DNA of 64,000 nt from Clostridium simiarum (GCF_018919175.1 NZ_JAHLQL010000001.1:1178001-1242000); one strand, 5' to 3'; positions 27,168-36,433 are shown, counted from the first letter of the stretch. Notes: generated by a model from the letters alone, not told the origin. Numbers and translations: made by a program.

Positions 27168-28121
27168 ATGAAAGCAGATCGATTAATTTCTATATTAATG
27201 TTGTTACAAATGCATAAAAAGTTAACAGCTAAAGAGTTATCTGAGAGATTAGAAGTTTCTGTTAGAACTATTTATAGAGATGTTGAATCCTTAAGTGGGC
27301 TTGGAATACCTGTATTTAGTGATAGAGGAACAAATGGTGGAATAGAACTTTTAGGAGATTATAAAACTTCTTTAAATGGAATAAATAATGATGAGATTTA
27401 CTCTTTATTTCTCCCAACTGGCGATAAAATTTTAGAGGACTTGGGAATTAAAAAACTTAAAGACTCTACAGTACTTAAACTCTTAGGCAACTCCTCTCCT
27501 TATCAAATTAAAGAAATTAAAAATATTCAAAATTATATTTATATAGATATGCATACTTGGGGTAAAAACCCTACTAATGTAAGTAAAGATATTATTTCTG
27601 TATTACAAAATGCTATTTGGAACTCTAAAGTACTAAAAATAATATATAGAAAAATAAATGAAACAAAGGAAGTAGTGTTGAATCCCTTAGGATTAGTCTG
27701 TAAAAGAGGTACTTGGTATTTAATTGGCATAAACTCTGAAATTATTAAAACCTATAAGGTAAGTTCTATAGAAAGTGTCCTTTTTACAGATGAACATTTT
27801 AAAAGACCAAAGGATTTCAACTTAGAAGCTCATTGGAAGTCATCTACAAGTAATTTTAAATCTTTAATTCCTAAATATACTTTTACCTTTAAAGTTAATC
27901 CTTCTATCCTAAATCATATACAAGAAAGAAACTTTATAACTATAAATAATAAAGTTATAAAAGATAACGAACTTTATTTAGATATAAATTTTGATAGCAT
28001 TTGGCAAGGTATTGAATTTGCTTTTACATATGGTAAAAATATAAGAATAATTAAACCTATTGAAGCTATTGATGAAATTAAAGCAAAAGCCTCTGAAGTA
28101 ATGAAACTATATGATGATTAA
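27168..28121 (+). CDS. YafY-family HTH/WYL transcriptional regulator
   Basis: About 317 residues: N-terminal HTH_11 domain (MKADRLISILMLLQMHKKLTAKELSERLEVSVRTIYRD, residues 1-60) and a WYL domain (about 140-210, with PLGLVCKRGTWYLIGI) followed by the WCX extension. WYL domains sense small ligands or nucleic acids. The ATG at 27168 is preferred because GGAG lies nine bases upstream and family members start MKADRL; the ATG at 27153 overlaps that site. Divergent from the RibD-like gene; a terminator follows. Confidence 0.88.
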   Translation: MKADRLISILMLLQMHKKLTAKELSERLEVSVRTIYRDVESLSGLGIPVFSDRGTNGGIELLGDYKTSLNGINNDEIYSLFLPTGDKILEDLGIKKLKDSTVLKLLGNSSPYQIKEIKNIQNYIYIDMHTWGKNPTNVSKDIISVLQNAIWNSKVLKIIYRKINETKEVVLNPLGLVCKRGTWYLIGINSEIIKTYKVSSIESVLFTDEHFKRPKDFNLEAHWKSSTSNFKSLIPKYTFTFKVNPSILNHIQERNFITINNKVIKDNELYLDINFDSIWQGIEFAFTYGKNIRIIKPIEAIDEIKAKASEVMKLYDD

Positions 28122-28140
28122 AATTAAATATATATAAAAA

Positions 28141-28178
28141 CCTCCACAACTCATTTTTGTATTGTGGAGGGGTTTTTT
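28141..28178 (+). terminator. Terminator of the YafY-like regulator gene
   Basis: Stem CCTCCACAA/TTGTGGAGG followed by GGTTTTTT, 20 nt after the stop. Confidence 0.85.
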
Positions 28179-28376
28179 CACTTAATATCCTTATATTTAT
28201 TCTAAATAATTATAGTATAATATCCAAGTTACAATTTTAAGATTCTATAGTAGTATGGCTACTGAGTTTTGAAGGTTTTATTCTCCTTTAACTCTTAGTG
28301 ATATATCCTATAGATTTTAACTGTCCGTAGCTCAAAGTCTCATCTATCAATATAAATACATAACCTAATTATAAAC

Positions 28377-29222
28377 TTATTCCATACTTCTTACTGGAAA
28401 TTGTATTTCTGTTAGCCAATCATCTATTGAATCTTTGTTCCATATGCCATCAATATAGGATTCCCTTGGATTATCAATTAACTCAAAGCCATTTTCCTCA
28501 ATCCACTTAAGTAATGCAGCATATGCTTTAGGAAAATCACTATAGCTACCTTTATGAAGTACACATGCAGCAGTTTCTATTTTTTCAATCTTCTTAAACT
28601 TAATCATATCAGAGCTTTCTTTCATTTCTGTTACTACTTCACAAACTTCTACATCTACATCTTTTTCCTTGTATTCACCATCATGATATATGTTGAAGCA
28701 ATATTCTGGGATTGCACAAACGCATCCTAATCTTTCCATCTCTCTTTCCATGGGTGGAATAATACCAAACAAGGAATTATAGTCTGGTATTATTGTCCTC
28801 ATTGAAGCAACTATTACTTCAGGTAATTCCTTTAATATAACATTATAATTTGAGCACTCATTTCTATTATGAAGATAATGTTCTACTTGCGACAGTTTCA
28901 TTGTTTCTTCTGAAATTTTTTTTAATAACTCCGTTTTCTTTTTAATTAATACTGATTCTACTGATACCCCCTCTTGTACTTTTGCTATTTCATTTAAAGA
29001 AAATCCCATTTGCCTTAAAGCTAAAATTTCATGCAACATTGGTAACTGTTCTGATGCGTAATATCTATAGCCTGTAAATTCATCAATATAGGCTGGCTTT
29101 AAAAGTCCTATTTCATCATAATGCCTAAGAGTTTTAATAGTAACTTTATTCATTTGAGAAAATAATCCTATTTTATATAAGGCTGTTTTCATCTTTTTAT
29201 CACATTTATATTGATTTTCCAT
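28377..29222 (-). CDS. MerR-family regulator with GyrI-like drug-binding domain
   Basis: A 281-residue protein: MerR winged helix (residues 13-80, with TIKTLRHYDEIGLLKP and GYRYY), a dimerising coiled coil (about 90-125) and a C-terminal GyrI-like effector domain (about 130-280) as in BmrR/BltR. Such regulators activate multidrug exporters by untwisting promoters with long spacers. A 19-bp-spacer promoter sits before the ABC operon of which this is the third gene, so it probably activates its own operon on binding a drug. Confidence 0.88.
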   Translation of the reverse strand: MENQYKCDKKMKTALYKIGLFSQMNKVTIKTLRHYDEIGLLKPAYIDEFTGYRYYASEQLPMLHEILALRQMGFSLNEIAKVQEGVSVESVLIKKKTELLKKISEETMKLSQVEHYLHNRNECSNYNVILKELPEVIVASMRTIIPDYNSLFGIIPPMEREMERLGCVCAIPEYCFNIYHDGEYKEKDVDVEVCEVVTEMKESSDMIKFKKIEKIETAACVLHKGSYSDFPKAYAALLKWIEENGFELIDNPRESYIDGIWNKDSIDDWLTEIQFPVRSME

Positions 29223-29237
29223 AATATTAAGACTCCT

Positions 29238-29978
29238 TTACTCCCATTTAAATAATTTTATTGAAAATATTACTGTTGTAACTATTGAAATTAGCATTAC
29301 TAACAGTGGTATTGTTAAATTTGTCTCTATTCCTAATGCATATCCCTTTAACAATTTTATTCCTTGAGTTAGAGGCAATATGTTCGATAATTTTTGTAAG
29401 CCATCCGGTAATATTGAAAAAGGAATTGTTGCTCCTGATAAAAATAACATTGGAAAGTAGACTATTGTACAAACTAAATTTGCAGCCTTTACATTGTTAC
29501 ACACACTTGCTATTAACATTCCAAATCCATACATTGATGCCATTACTAAAAAATAAGCAAATATAAAATTAACTATTGAACCTGTCATTTCATATCCAAA
29601 AAATATTTTCATTGTAATAAAAACTGCTAAGCTCGACACAATTGCTGTTATCATATTTATAGCTACTTGAACAAACAATATTATTGAAGGACTAACTGGT
29701 GTAACAAAATAATGCTTTAATATTTTTTTATCTCTATAATCTGCAATACCAAGGGGTATACCCATAAATGCAGTTGCACATATTCCTACTGTAATTATAG
29801 CAGGTACATTTTCTTGAAGATAAGTGTGCGTTGCTCCTTCGAAAGCCGGTTTATTACCACATATCATTCCTAGTAATAAGGCAATTCCAACTGGCATAAT
29901 TACGCCAAAAAATACTCCATCAATTCCTCTTAAAGCTAATTTTCCTTCTATCTTTAATAATGTTAAAAATCTTTTCAT
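29238..29978 (-). CDS. ABC-2 type multidrug exporter permease
   Basis: About 246 residues with six transmembrane helices and the ABC-2 family tail (SGATIPFSILPDGLQKLSNILPLTQGIKLLKG). The ATG at 29978 (MKRFLTLLKIEG) is chosen because GGAGGAAG precedes it and it follows the ATPase stop by one base. It probably exports the compound sensed by the MerR/GyrI regulator. Confidence 0.87.
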   Translation of the reverse strand: MKRFLTLLKIEGKLALRGIDGVFFGVIMPVGIALLLGMICGNKPAFEGATHTYLQENVPAIITVGICATAFMGIPLGIADYRDKKILKHYFVTPVSPSIILFVQVAINMITAIVSSLAVFITMKIFFGYEMTGSIVNFIFAYFLVMASMYGFGMLIASVCNNVKAANLVCTIVYFPMLFLSGATIPFSILPDGLQKLSNILPLTQGIKLLKGYALGIETNLTIPLLVMLISIVTTVIFSIKLFKWE

Positions 29979-29979
29979 T

Positions 29980-30699
29980 TTATACTTCCTCCTTTTCCAT
30001 ATACCATAAATAAGCATCTTCTAATCTTGTATATGGACTGGAGGAAATAACCTCTTCTACAGTTCCACTAATTACTTCTTTACCATTCTTTATAATACAT
30101 ATTTTATCACATAACTCTTCAACTTCATCCATATAATGGGATGTAAGCAAAATAGTTATGTTTTCTTTCTTTAACTCACTAAGTTTCTTCCAAACTCCTC
30201 TTCTTGCTTCTGCATCTAAACCTGTAGTTAATTCATCTAAGAAAACCACTTCTGGCTTTGGAAGTAAAGCTAGTAATATTGCTAGTTTTTGCTTTTCTCC
30301 GCCAGACAAGGTTGATACATAATTATTCTCGATTTTCTCTAATGAAAACTCCTTTAGTAATCTTTTATAATCATCTGCTTCTTTATATAAAACAGATATT
30401 TCTTCACAAAGCTCCCAAACCTTCACTTTATTTTGATATACTGATGATTGAAGTTGAACTCCTACCTTTTCGAATAGTCTTTTTCTTGATTTCTTTGGGT
30501 CCATATCTAGGATTCTTACTGTTCCACTTTCAAAATTTTTCAACCCTAAAATACAGTCTATGGTTGTTGATTTACCTGCTCCGTTATGACCTAATAATCC
30601 GAAGAATTCTCCCTTTTTAACACTAAAGCAAAGGTTGTCTACTGCTATTTTAGACTTGTAACTCTTTTTAAGATTTTCTACAGAAATTATATTTCTCAT
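29980..30699 (-). CDS. ABC ATPase of the MerR-controlled exporter
   Basis: A 239-residue ATPase with Walker A GHNGAGKST, Q-loop VGVQLQSSVY, signature LSGGEKQKLAIL and a Walker B of the form VVFLDELTTGLDA, where the usual P after the glutamate is L. H-switch LTSHYMDEVEEL. First gene of an ATPase-permease-regulator operon. Confidence 0.9.
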   Translation of the reverse strand: MRNIISVENLKKSYKSKIAVDNLCFSVKKGEFFGLLGHNGAGKSTTIDCILGLKNFESGTVRILDMDPKKSRKRLFEKVGVQLQSSVYQNKVKVWELCEEISVLYKEADDYKRLLKEFSLEKIENNYVSTLSGGEKQKLAILLALLPKPEVVFLDELTTGLDAEARRGVWKKLSELKKENITILLTSHYMDEVEELCDKICIIKNGKEVISGTVEEVISSSPYTRLEDAYLWYMEKEEV

Positions 30700-30741
30700 A
30701 AATTTTCCCCTCTTTCTTTTGAAAATATTAACTACATTTAA

Positions 30742-30772
30742 AGAATACTTTCTCCTGTAAGGGTAGAGTCAA
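30742..30772 (-). promoter_or_regulatory. MerR-type promoter with 19-bp spacer
   Basis: On the minus strand, -35 TTGACT (30767-30772) and -10 TATTCT (30742-30747) are separated by exactly 19 bp. The spacer carries an imperfect dyad, ACTCTACCCT and AGGAGAAAGT. Long spacers with a central dyad define promoters of MerR-family activators. It lies about 45 nt before the ATPase start. Confidence 0.7.
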
Positions 30773-30832
30773 GGCTAAAAATTCTATTTTTAATTAAATA
30801 ATTACTAAATTGTATCTTATTAAATTTTAAAA

Positions 30833-31295
30833 TAAGACCGTAGTATTTCTTGATTCTTATGGTGTAGGCAAATCTACAATTATTAATTACCTTTTTGGCG
30901 ATAAAATACAACAAAACGAACGCTATAAGCAGTTTTAATGGCAAAGGTACGCATACTAGCACAAGTAGGCAGCTTTTACAGCATAGCTCAGGTTGCACAG
31001 TTATTGGTACTCCAGGTATTAGAGAACTGAAGTTATGGACTGATGAAGATATTCTTTCAGAAAGCTTTCAATATATCTATTCCTTGTCAGACCAATGTAA
31101 ATATAGAGACTGTAAACATGATAAAGAAGTTGGCTTGCAGTTAAAGAAGCTATTGAGGATAGAAGATTAAGTATTGAAAGATTTAATAGCTACAAAAGCC
31201 AATTGAAAGAACTTAAAACTCTAAGGGATAACAAAAAATCCTATTATAATAACAGAATAAATAAATTTAATAAAAGAAATATGAAAAAAGGTTAA
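30833..31295 (+). pseudogene. Decayed 3-prime copy of the RsgA-like GTPase gene
   Basis: This matches, by eye almost base for base, the second half of the intact gene at 36856-37935, starting just before its P-loop. The first 205 or so codons are missing. The P-loop reads DSYGVGKS rather than GSSGVGKS, and several single-base gaps break the frame. A stop and a phosphotransferase remnant follow at the same spacing as in the intact copy. It is therefore a degenerating duplicate. Confidence 0.85.
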
Positions 31296-31300
31296 GTTGG

Positions 31301-31922
31301 ATGTTAAAATTAAAATACTTGTTTGATAGTAAATTTACCTCAATGGTTATCCTGCCGTAGACACCATTTTATCTAAAGCTGGCAATGAACTTGAAGTACT
31401 AGACACACCTTGGGGAATATCCTATGCTGTTGCATTAAAAAAAGTATCTGGTAAACAAATATCAGAAATGCCTTTGACAAAGGATTTAATCTTCGGTTTA
31501 GATAAAGCTTTAGGAAAATTGCATAAACTAAGCAGTGAATTTAGCCCAGTAAATAATAACCGTAATGACTGGGAAGAAACAGAGTGCTGGATAGACGATG
31601 TATTATCAACTTTTCCAGATGAAACTGCTGTTAAAAGTGAGTTATCTATACTTAAAGCTTATTTTTTAAAACTACCAACTACAAAAAAACTTTGGACTTA
31701 TCCATTATGACTTTGAACCTGACAACATATTTTATAATGAAATCACAGAACTATATGTATCATTGGTATGCATTGGATATCGAGCAATCATTAGATATCA
31801 TAGAAGAACAAGTAGAACCTTCGGTAAATGGACTTATTAAAGGTTGCCGCTTAGAGTATGCTATTTTCGATGAAAGACTTGCATTATTTCCCATTTTCAA
31901 TGGTACAAACTATTTATTGTAA
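31301..31922 (+). pseudogene. Decayed copy of the phosphotransferase gene
   Basis: It matches the gene at 37941-38923: the same start LKLKYLFD, then a deletion of about 65 codons, then AGNELEVLDTPWG. It continues with close similarity to near 31905. A 2-nt loss in the A-run around 31690 shifts the frame ahead of the HYDFEPDN catalytic motif, and the C-terminus is missing. Confidence 0.85.
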
Positions 31923-32013
31923 ATATAGGTTTAAAATAATTACTAAAAAGTACTTTCACATAATAAATTGTGTTTTATGATGAAAAAAGCAACTAAAAAT
32001 TAAAATTTTGTAT

Positions 32014-32047
32014 AAAAAAGCTTCAGCATTAAAATTAATTGCTGAAG
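32014..32047 (-). terminator. Minus-strand terminator after a 31-residue ORF
   Basis: Stem CTTCAGCA/TGCTGAAG followed by CTTTTTTATA on the minus strand. It terminates transcription coming from the small minus ORF at 32184. Confidence 0.65.
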
Positions 32048-32088
32048 TAAAAGTTGTTGATAATATGTAGATACTGTTGAATGCTGTA

Positions 32089-32184
32089 CTACGTTTCATT
32101 TTTAGTCCAGCTGATCCATTTAATTAGTAATTTTTTTATATAATTACATATGGCATAAGAACCTAACCTTCTATGTTTAGGCAT
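32089..32184 (-). CDS. Small basic ORF or gene remnant
   Basis: A 31-residue frame beginning MPKHRRLGSYAICNYIKKLL, with an open frame upstream of the ATG as well (CNKNKK). It is followed by a terminator. The ribosome site is weak, so this may be the tail of a lost gene between the decayed pair and the RiPP cluster. No family recognised. Confidence 0.35.
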   Translation of the reverse strand: MPKHRRLGSYAICNYIKKLLIKWISWTKNET

Positions 32185-32352
32185 CTTCTTATTTTTATTA
32201 CAAAATTGTAACTTATATCATTTAAATTTGCAACATCAAATTATTTCAAAATAGTTTCTGCTTAATGTTTTATAAACTGACATCACTAAATCTTGTGTAA
32301 ATAATACATTTTACTTTTTATACATTTTTTTGATTTTTATCTACTAAATGTA

Positions 32353-32381
32353 TTGAATTGAAAATATATCTATGGTATAAT
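32353..32381 (+). promoter_or_regulatory. Strong SigA-type promoter of the RiPP precursor
   Basis: -35 TTGAAT (32353-32358), exactly 17 bp spacer, -10 TATAAT (32376-32381). It lies 94 nt before the precursor ATG and is the best consensus promoter in this region. Confidence 0.8.
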
Positions 32382-32474
32382 TTGACTTGTAATTCGACAG
32401 ATAGTAAATACTAATCTATACATTTATGAGTTGTATAGTATCTTATTTTGGATTTTTAGGAGGGGGTGAAAACA

Positions 32475-32582
32475 ATGAAACAAAATAAACTTTCTTTCAG
32501 AAAAGTAAAGTTATCATCAATAATTGCAATGGGTAGCAATGCATGTGGCGGTGGTAGCAATGCTTGTAGCTTAGAACAATAA
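32475..32582 (+). CDS. RiPP precursor peptide with two GSNAC repeats
   Basis: A 35-residue peptide. A basic leader (residues 1-18, MKQNKLSFRKVKLSSIIA) is followed by a core with two GSNAC motifs around a Gly stretch: GSNACGGGSNAC (residues 20-31), ending SLEQ. The only cysteines are C24 and C31. AGGGGGTGA precedes the ATG. A strong promoter lies upstream, and a radical SAM/SPASM enzyme, PqqD-like protein and ABC exporter follow. This is the layout of a radical-SAM-modified peptide, possibly with Cys-derived thioether bonds. The NAC-G/S pattern recalls the Ala-Cys-Gly repeat peptides of clostridia, but that match is by eye. Confidence 0.8.
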   Translation: MKQNKLSFRKVKLSSIIAMGSNACGGGSNACSLEQ

Positions 32583-32594
32583 CTTATTACGAAA

Positions 32595-32633
32595 AATGTA
32601 AGTATTAAAATTTAAGTTTTTAATACTTACATT
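32595..32633 (+). terminator. Stable hairpin between precursor and maturase genes
   Basis: Perfect 16-bp stem AATGTAAGTATTAAAA/TTTTAATACTTACATT with a 7-nt loop, without a long T-tract. It may act as a partial terminator or 3-prime stabiliser that makes precursor mRNA more abundant than the enzyme mRNA. The following 260 nt hold no other ORF with a good ribosome site. Confidence 0.6.
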
Positions 32634-32895
32634 TACTCATTTATGCATGAAACTTAACGATAAATCGGTATTTACATAGTCTTCAATTTTATATATATTT
32701 TTATAACTATGTACAAAAGCATACTATGAGATTTTTAAAAACTGTAGATTTAGAGAGTATTATAGAACTGTAATAAATATAGTTCTTTTTAAGCTCGATA
32801 GCTATCAAAACTTATTTTTGTGAAGTATTAAACCAAAGTAAATAAAAAATAAATTTTTTACGGAATTATATTTAAGAATGTGAGGTAATGAAATA

Positions 32896-33987
32896 ATGGG
32901 GTTAAATATTAAATGGGATATTACATATAAGTGCAACTTGTATTGTTCACATTGTATTAATGGAAAATTGTTAAGTAATAAAAGTAATGAACTAGAAACT
33001 AATGAAATACTTAATATTATTGATAAGATTTCTTCTAGTGTGAAGATTGATTACATCCATTTCTTAGGTGGGGAACCTACTTGTAGAAAAGACTTACCAG
33101 AGATATGTACCTACTTGAATCAGAAAGATATAGACTTTGGATTTAACACAAACTGTATTGATTTTAATGTTAATAAAAATAGAGAACTTCTATTAAATAA
33201 AAATTTTAAAAACCTTGTAGTAAGTTTAGAAGGGCCAAATGCTGAAATTAACGATTTTATTAGGGGAAAAAACGTATTTGATAGAACAATAAACAATTTA
33301 AAATCTATCATTGATTTTAAAAATACTCATCATTTAAATGATTTAAAAATTATAGTTAACACTGTTGTCAGCAAAACAAATTATGATTATATTATTGACA
33401 TGATTGATTTTTCTATACAATTAGGTGTCAATGAATTAGACTTATTACAATTAATAGTACAGGGAAATGCTGAAAATTTAAATATTTCATTAAATCCAAA
33501 AGAAGAGCTTAAATTAGTAGAAAATATAGCAAAAAAATATCAACTTGTTAAAGATGAAATTACTATAATACCTAAATTCGTTAGACCTATGGCCCAAGAT
33601 TACTGTGCTAAAGTGCTTGGGTTACCTTTTCCAGATGTGTACCACGGATGCTCTGCAGGTATGTCTTTTGCCTTTATGAATAATTTGGGATATATTTATC
33701 CTTGTGATAGATATTTATCAGTAAATTTAAATGGTGTTAATGAAGAAAGGTTCAATCTCAATAAAAATGCGTTTTTTGATATCTGGGCAGAAAATGACTT
33801 TAATATACCATTCCAAAAAGTTGAAGGCAATGAGTATGAAACAAAATATGAACCATGTAACAAATGTAGTCATTTTAAAAAAGAATGTTTTCCTTGCTTC
33901 TTAATTTTAAACGATTTGAAAGTTCCATATCATATAAGCAATTGTGATGTGTATTTTGAGATGATAGAAAAAAATGAATTATCCTAA
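32896..33987 (+). CDS. Radical SAM/SPASM peptide maturase
   Basis: A 363-residue enzyme. The radical SAM 4Fe-4S motif is C13-C17-C20 (CNLYCSHC) and GGEP at 58-61 binds SAM. The SPASM domain follows C-x12-G-x4-C (C252, C270), then C321, C324, C331, C334 and C350, a full ligand set for two auxiliary clusters. SPASM enzymes form thioether or C-C links on RiPP precursors. The ATG at 32896 follows GAGG. It is followed by a PqqD-like gene 31 nt downstream. The likely substrate is the GSNAC peptide. Confidence 0.88.
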   Translation: MGLNIKWDITYKCNLYCSHCINGKLLSNKSNELETNEILNIIDKISSSVKIDYIHFLGGEPTCRKDLPEICTYLNQKDIDFGFNTNCIDFNVNKNRELLLNKNFKNLVVSLEGPNAEINDFIRGKNVFDRTINNLKSIIDFKNTHHLNDLKIIVNTVVSKTNYDYIIDMIDFSIQLGVNELDLLQLIVQGNAENLNISLNPKEELKLVENIAKKYQLVKDEITIIPKFVRPMAQDYCAKVLGLPFPDVYHGCSAGMSFAFMNNLGYIYPCDRYLSVNLNGVNEERFNLNKNAFFDIWAENDFNIPFQKVEGNEYETKYEPCNKCSHFKKECFPCFLILNDLKVPYHISNCDVYFEMIEKNELS

Positions 33988-34018
33988 TAAAATATATTTT
34001 TGAGAAAGGAATGATATT

Positions 34019-34282
34019 ATGGTTAACATAAAAAGTATAGATTATCCTACAAGAATTGCAGAAAAAGTTGATTGCTTTTATTTATTTAATACTAAAACTT
34101 TTGAAACTATTTCTCTAGATAAAATCTCAATTCAAATTTTTGAAAAGATTATAGATAAAAAATCATGTACTAATGAAGATTTAAATCAATATGCTAAAAT
34201 TAATAATGTCACTAAAGAAGATGTTGAGGAACTAATAAATTTTTTACATGCAAATCAATTTATTTCAATAATAGAGGAATAA
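34019..34282 (+). CDS. PqqD-like RiPP recognition element protein
   Basis: An 87-residue protein with the winged-helix plan of PqqD-family recognition elements: N-terminal strands (residues 1-32, including YLFNTKTFETISLDK) and a helical bundle ending in a recognition helix (EDVEELINFLHANQFISI). It would bind the leader of the precursor peptide and present it to the radical SAM enzyme. It sits between the maturase and exporter genes, 3 nt before the latter. Confidence 0.78.
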   Translation: MVNIKSIDYPTRIAEKVDCFYLFNTKTFETISLDKISIQIFEKIIDKKSCTNEDLNQYAKINNVTKEDVEELINFLHANQFISIIEE

Positions 34283-34285
34283 GTT

Positions 34286-35926
34286 ATGATTAAAAAGTAT
34301 ATAAAACTATATAGGTTTATAGGTCCTTACATCAGACAGCAAATATTTATGGCATCATTATGTTTGATTGGAATGTTGGTATCGATTTTAACACCATATC
34401 TGATGGCATTATTTATCAATCAGATTCAAGACGGAAAAACTTTATCAGTAATTACAAGAACGGGAATATTCATTGGAATTGTTTCCTTCGTTGCTTCTCT
34501 TTTAAATACTGCGCAGAATTATGTATGGCATAGATTTCGTGTAAAATTTATTAACCACATACGATTAGAGATGTTTAAGGCTACTATAAATAAGAAACTT
34601 GTTTATTTTAAAGAAAACAAATCAGGAGATATTCTATCTAAAATTCTGTATGATGTAACGTCTGTTGCAGAACATATAGCAATTGGTATTCCAATGTTAC
34701 TTATCAATATCATACGGCTTTTAGCTGTATTTGTACTTATGGCATTACTTAATATACGATTGACATTGATTGTTCTTGTTACTGCTCCAATATATTGTCT
34801 CCTTTTTAACCTCATTAATAAGCACTTAAGGGAAAACAGCCTAAAGGAAAGAGAGGAATTCTCAAAAGTTACAGGGAATCTTCAAGAGGATATAAGTGGT
34901 ATTTATACCATTAAGATATTTAAGAAAGAGAACTATTTTACCCATAAATTTCAAAACGTACTTAATCAGTATATCAACTTTGTAAATAAAAATCTTTTCT
35001 TTCAGGCAGTTAGTTATGGAACGACAGATATGATTCAAAGCATGCTTCCTATTGCCATTCTATTAGTGGGAAGCATGTTAATTAGTAAAGGCTCTTTGAA
35101 AATCGGAAGCTTAATAGGTTTCTATGCCTATTTGAATTATATCTATGAACCAATGGCAAATTTGTCTGATTGGTTCATTGGTGTACAAACTACACTTGGT
35201 ATGAGCGACCGTGTTACTGAATTTTTAGAGGATCCAGAGTATATAAAGGAAACTGAAGAGGAAAAAAAGAAAATGGCAATTGATGAAATAACGTCAATTG
35301 AGTTTAAAAATGTCTCGTTTTCGTATGATAAAAAAGATAAAGTACTTAATAATTTAAACTTCAAGATTGAAAAAGGAGATAAAGTTGCAATTGTAGGTCC
35401 TAGCGGAAAGGGAAAAAGTACTCTTATTCAATTAATGTTAAAAGTTTACGAAGGCTATACTGGGGAAATTCTTATAAATGGCATCTCAATTAGAGATATT
35501 GCAAAGACCTCTATTTATGAGAATGTGTCTTTAGTTGAACAAAATCTTTTCATTTTTGATGGAACTGTAAAGGAAAATATTTTGTTCGATCAGCAAGACT
35601 CAATTCATCTACTTGAATCAATGACTATTTCCCAGACTGATGTTTTTGTTAAAGGCTTTGAAAAAGCATTGAACCATTTGCTACTTGAAGGTGGAAAAAA
35701 TATTTCTGGAGGTCAGAAACAACGAATTTGTATCAGCAGAGCGTTAGCAAAATGCTTCGATGTACTTATTTTAGATGAAGCAACTTCTTCACTTGATAAA
35801 GAATTAGAAAAAGAAGTTGTTGAAAATATTGATAAATATGTAATAGAAAATAACAAAATTTTAATCTCAATTAGCCATAGGCATGTTCCTGTATCTATAT
35901 GCAATAAAATCATCAATTTAGATTAA
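34286..35926 (+). CDS. ABC exporter of the RiPP cluster
   Basis: A 546-residue half-transporter with six transmembrane helices (about 20-300) and an ATPase: Walker A GPSGKGKST, in which a lysine replaces the usual second glycine-rich position; signature ISGGQKQRICISRAL; Walker B VLILDEATSSLD; and the H-switch ISHRH. It has no C39 peptidase domain, so it would export peptide already trimmed or rely on another protease. No protease gene is visible in the cluster. Confidence 0.87.
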   Translation: MIKKYIKLYRFIGPYIRQQIFMASLCLIGMLVSILTPYLMALFINQIQDGKTLSVITRTGIFIGIVSFVASLLNTAQNYVWHRFRVKFINHIRLEMFKATINKKLVYFKENKSGDILSKILYDVTSVAEHIAIGIPMLLINIIRLLAVFVLMALLNIRLTLIVLVTAPIYCLLFNLINKHLRENSLKEREEFSKVTGNLQEDISGIYTIKIFKKENYFTHKFQNVLNQYINFVNKNLFFQAVSYGTTDMIQSMLPIAILLVGSMLISKGSLKIGSLIGFYAYLNYIYEPMANLSDWFIGVQTTLGMSDRVTEFLEDPEYIKETEEEKKKMAIDEITSIEFKNVSFSYDKKDKVLNNLNFKIEKGDKVAIVGPSGKGKSTLIQLMLKVYEGYTGEILINGISIRDIAKTSIYENVSLVEQNLFIFDGTVKENILFDQQDSIHLLESMTISQTDVFVKGFEKALNHLLLEGGKNISGGQKQRICISRALAKCFDVLILDEATSSLDKELEKEVVENIDKYVIENNKILISISHRHVPVSICNKIINLD

Positions 35927-35970
35927 TAATGTACGTTTAATTATTTCCATAATAGTCAGTATTTATTAAT

Positions 35971-36020
35971 AGAGTTGTCGCATGAATAAGTAAAATTTTT
36001 AATGTGACCTCTCTTTTTTT
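35971..36020 (+). terminator. Terminator of the RiPP operon
   Basis: Stem AGAGTTGTCGCAT/ATGTGACCTCT with two mismatches and a G-U pair, followed by CTTTTTTTATTTT, 45 nt after the exporter stop. Confidence 0.65.
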
Positions 36021-36404
36021 ATTTTGAAATTATTTGATAGTATTGAAGTGCATATGTAGCGGTATTAATTTTCTTTTTGATAACTTGACACACAATTAAA
36101 AATATAATAAGTGGCACTTAAATCCATATCACATTATTGGAATATACATCTATAGCATCATTTCTTTAATGGGCTATGACATTATATTTACTGCAGAAAA
36201 ATATTAATTATTATACCTTTAAGACAAAAGATATATTACATGGAATTATATTAGTATTTAAGCTAACCATTATAACTGTGCCCATATTACTAAGACCTAT
36301 GTGTTTATAAAATACGTGATTATAAGATACACTTGTATTATTTTCCAAATTACCCTTAGTTTAATTTTACTATTGAAATTTGAATTTAATATTAAAATTA
36401 AGTA
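36021..36404. other. Intergenic region with short decayed reading frames
   Basis: About 380 bases between the RiPP operon terminator and the promoter of the rsgA leader. Pieces of plausible membrane-protein sequence are readable on the plus strand (GIYIYSIISLMGYDIIFTAE and, in another frame, GIILVFKLTIITVPILLRP). They may be remnants of a lost gene. Nothing intact. Confidence 0.3.
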
Positions 36405-36433
36405 TTGTATTCTTAATAATCACATGGTATATT
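36405..36433 (+). promoter_or_regulatory. Promoter of the rsgA-phosphotransferase leader
   Basis: -35 TTGTAT (36405-36410), 17-bp spacer, -10 TATATT (36428-36433). It is about 50 nt upstream of the leader peptide ATG. Confidence 0.55.

Noticed and set aside
29248..29566. Overlapping frames within the ABC permease (both strands)
   Set aside because: They lie inside a clear ABC-2 permease and have no ribosome site or recognisable protein features.
32089..32184. Second RiPP precursor
   Set aside because: It is on the opposite strand, has one cysteine, no leader-core pattern and a weak ribosome site.
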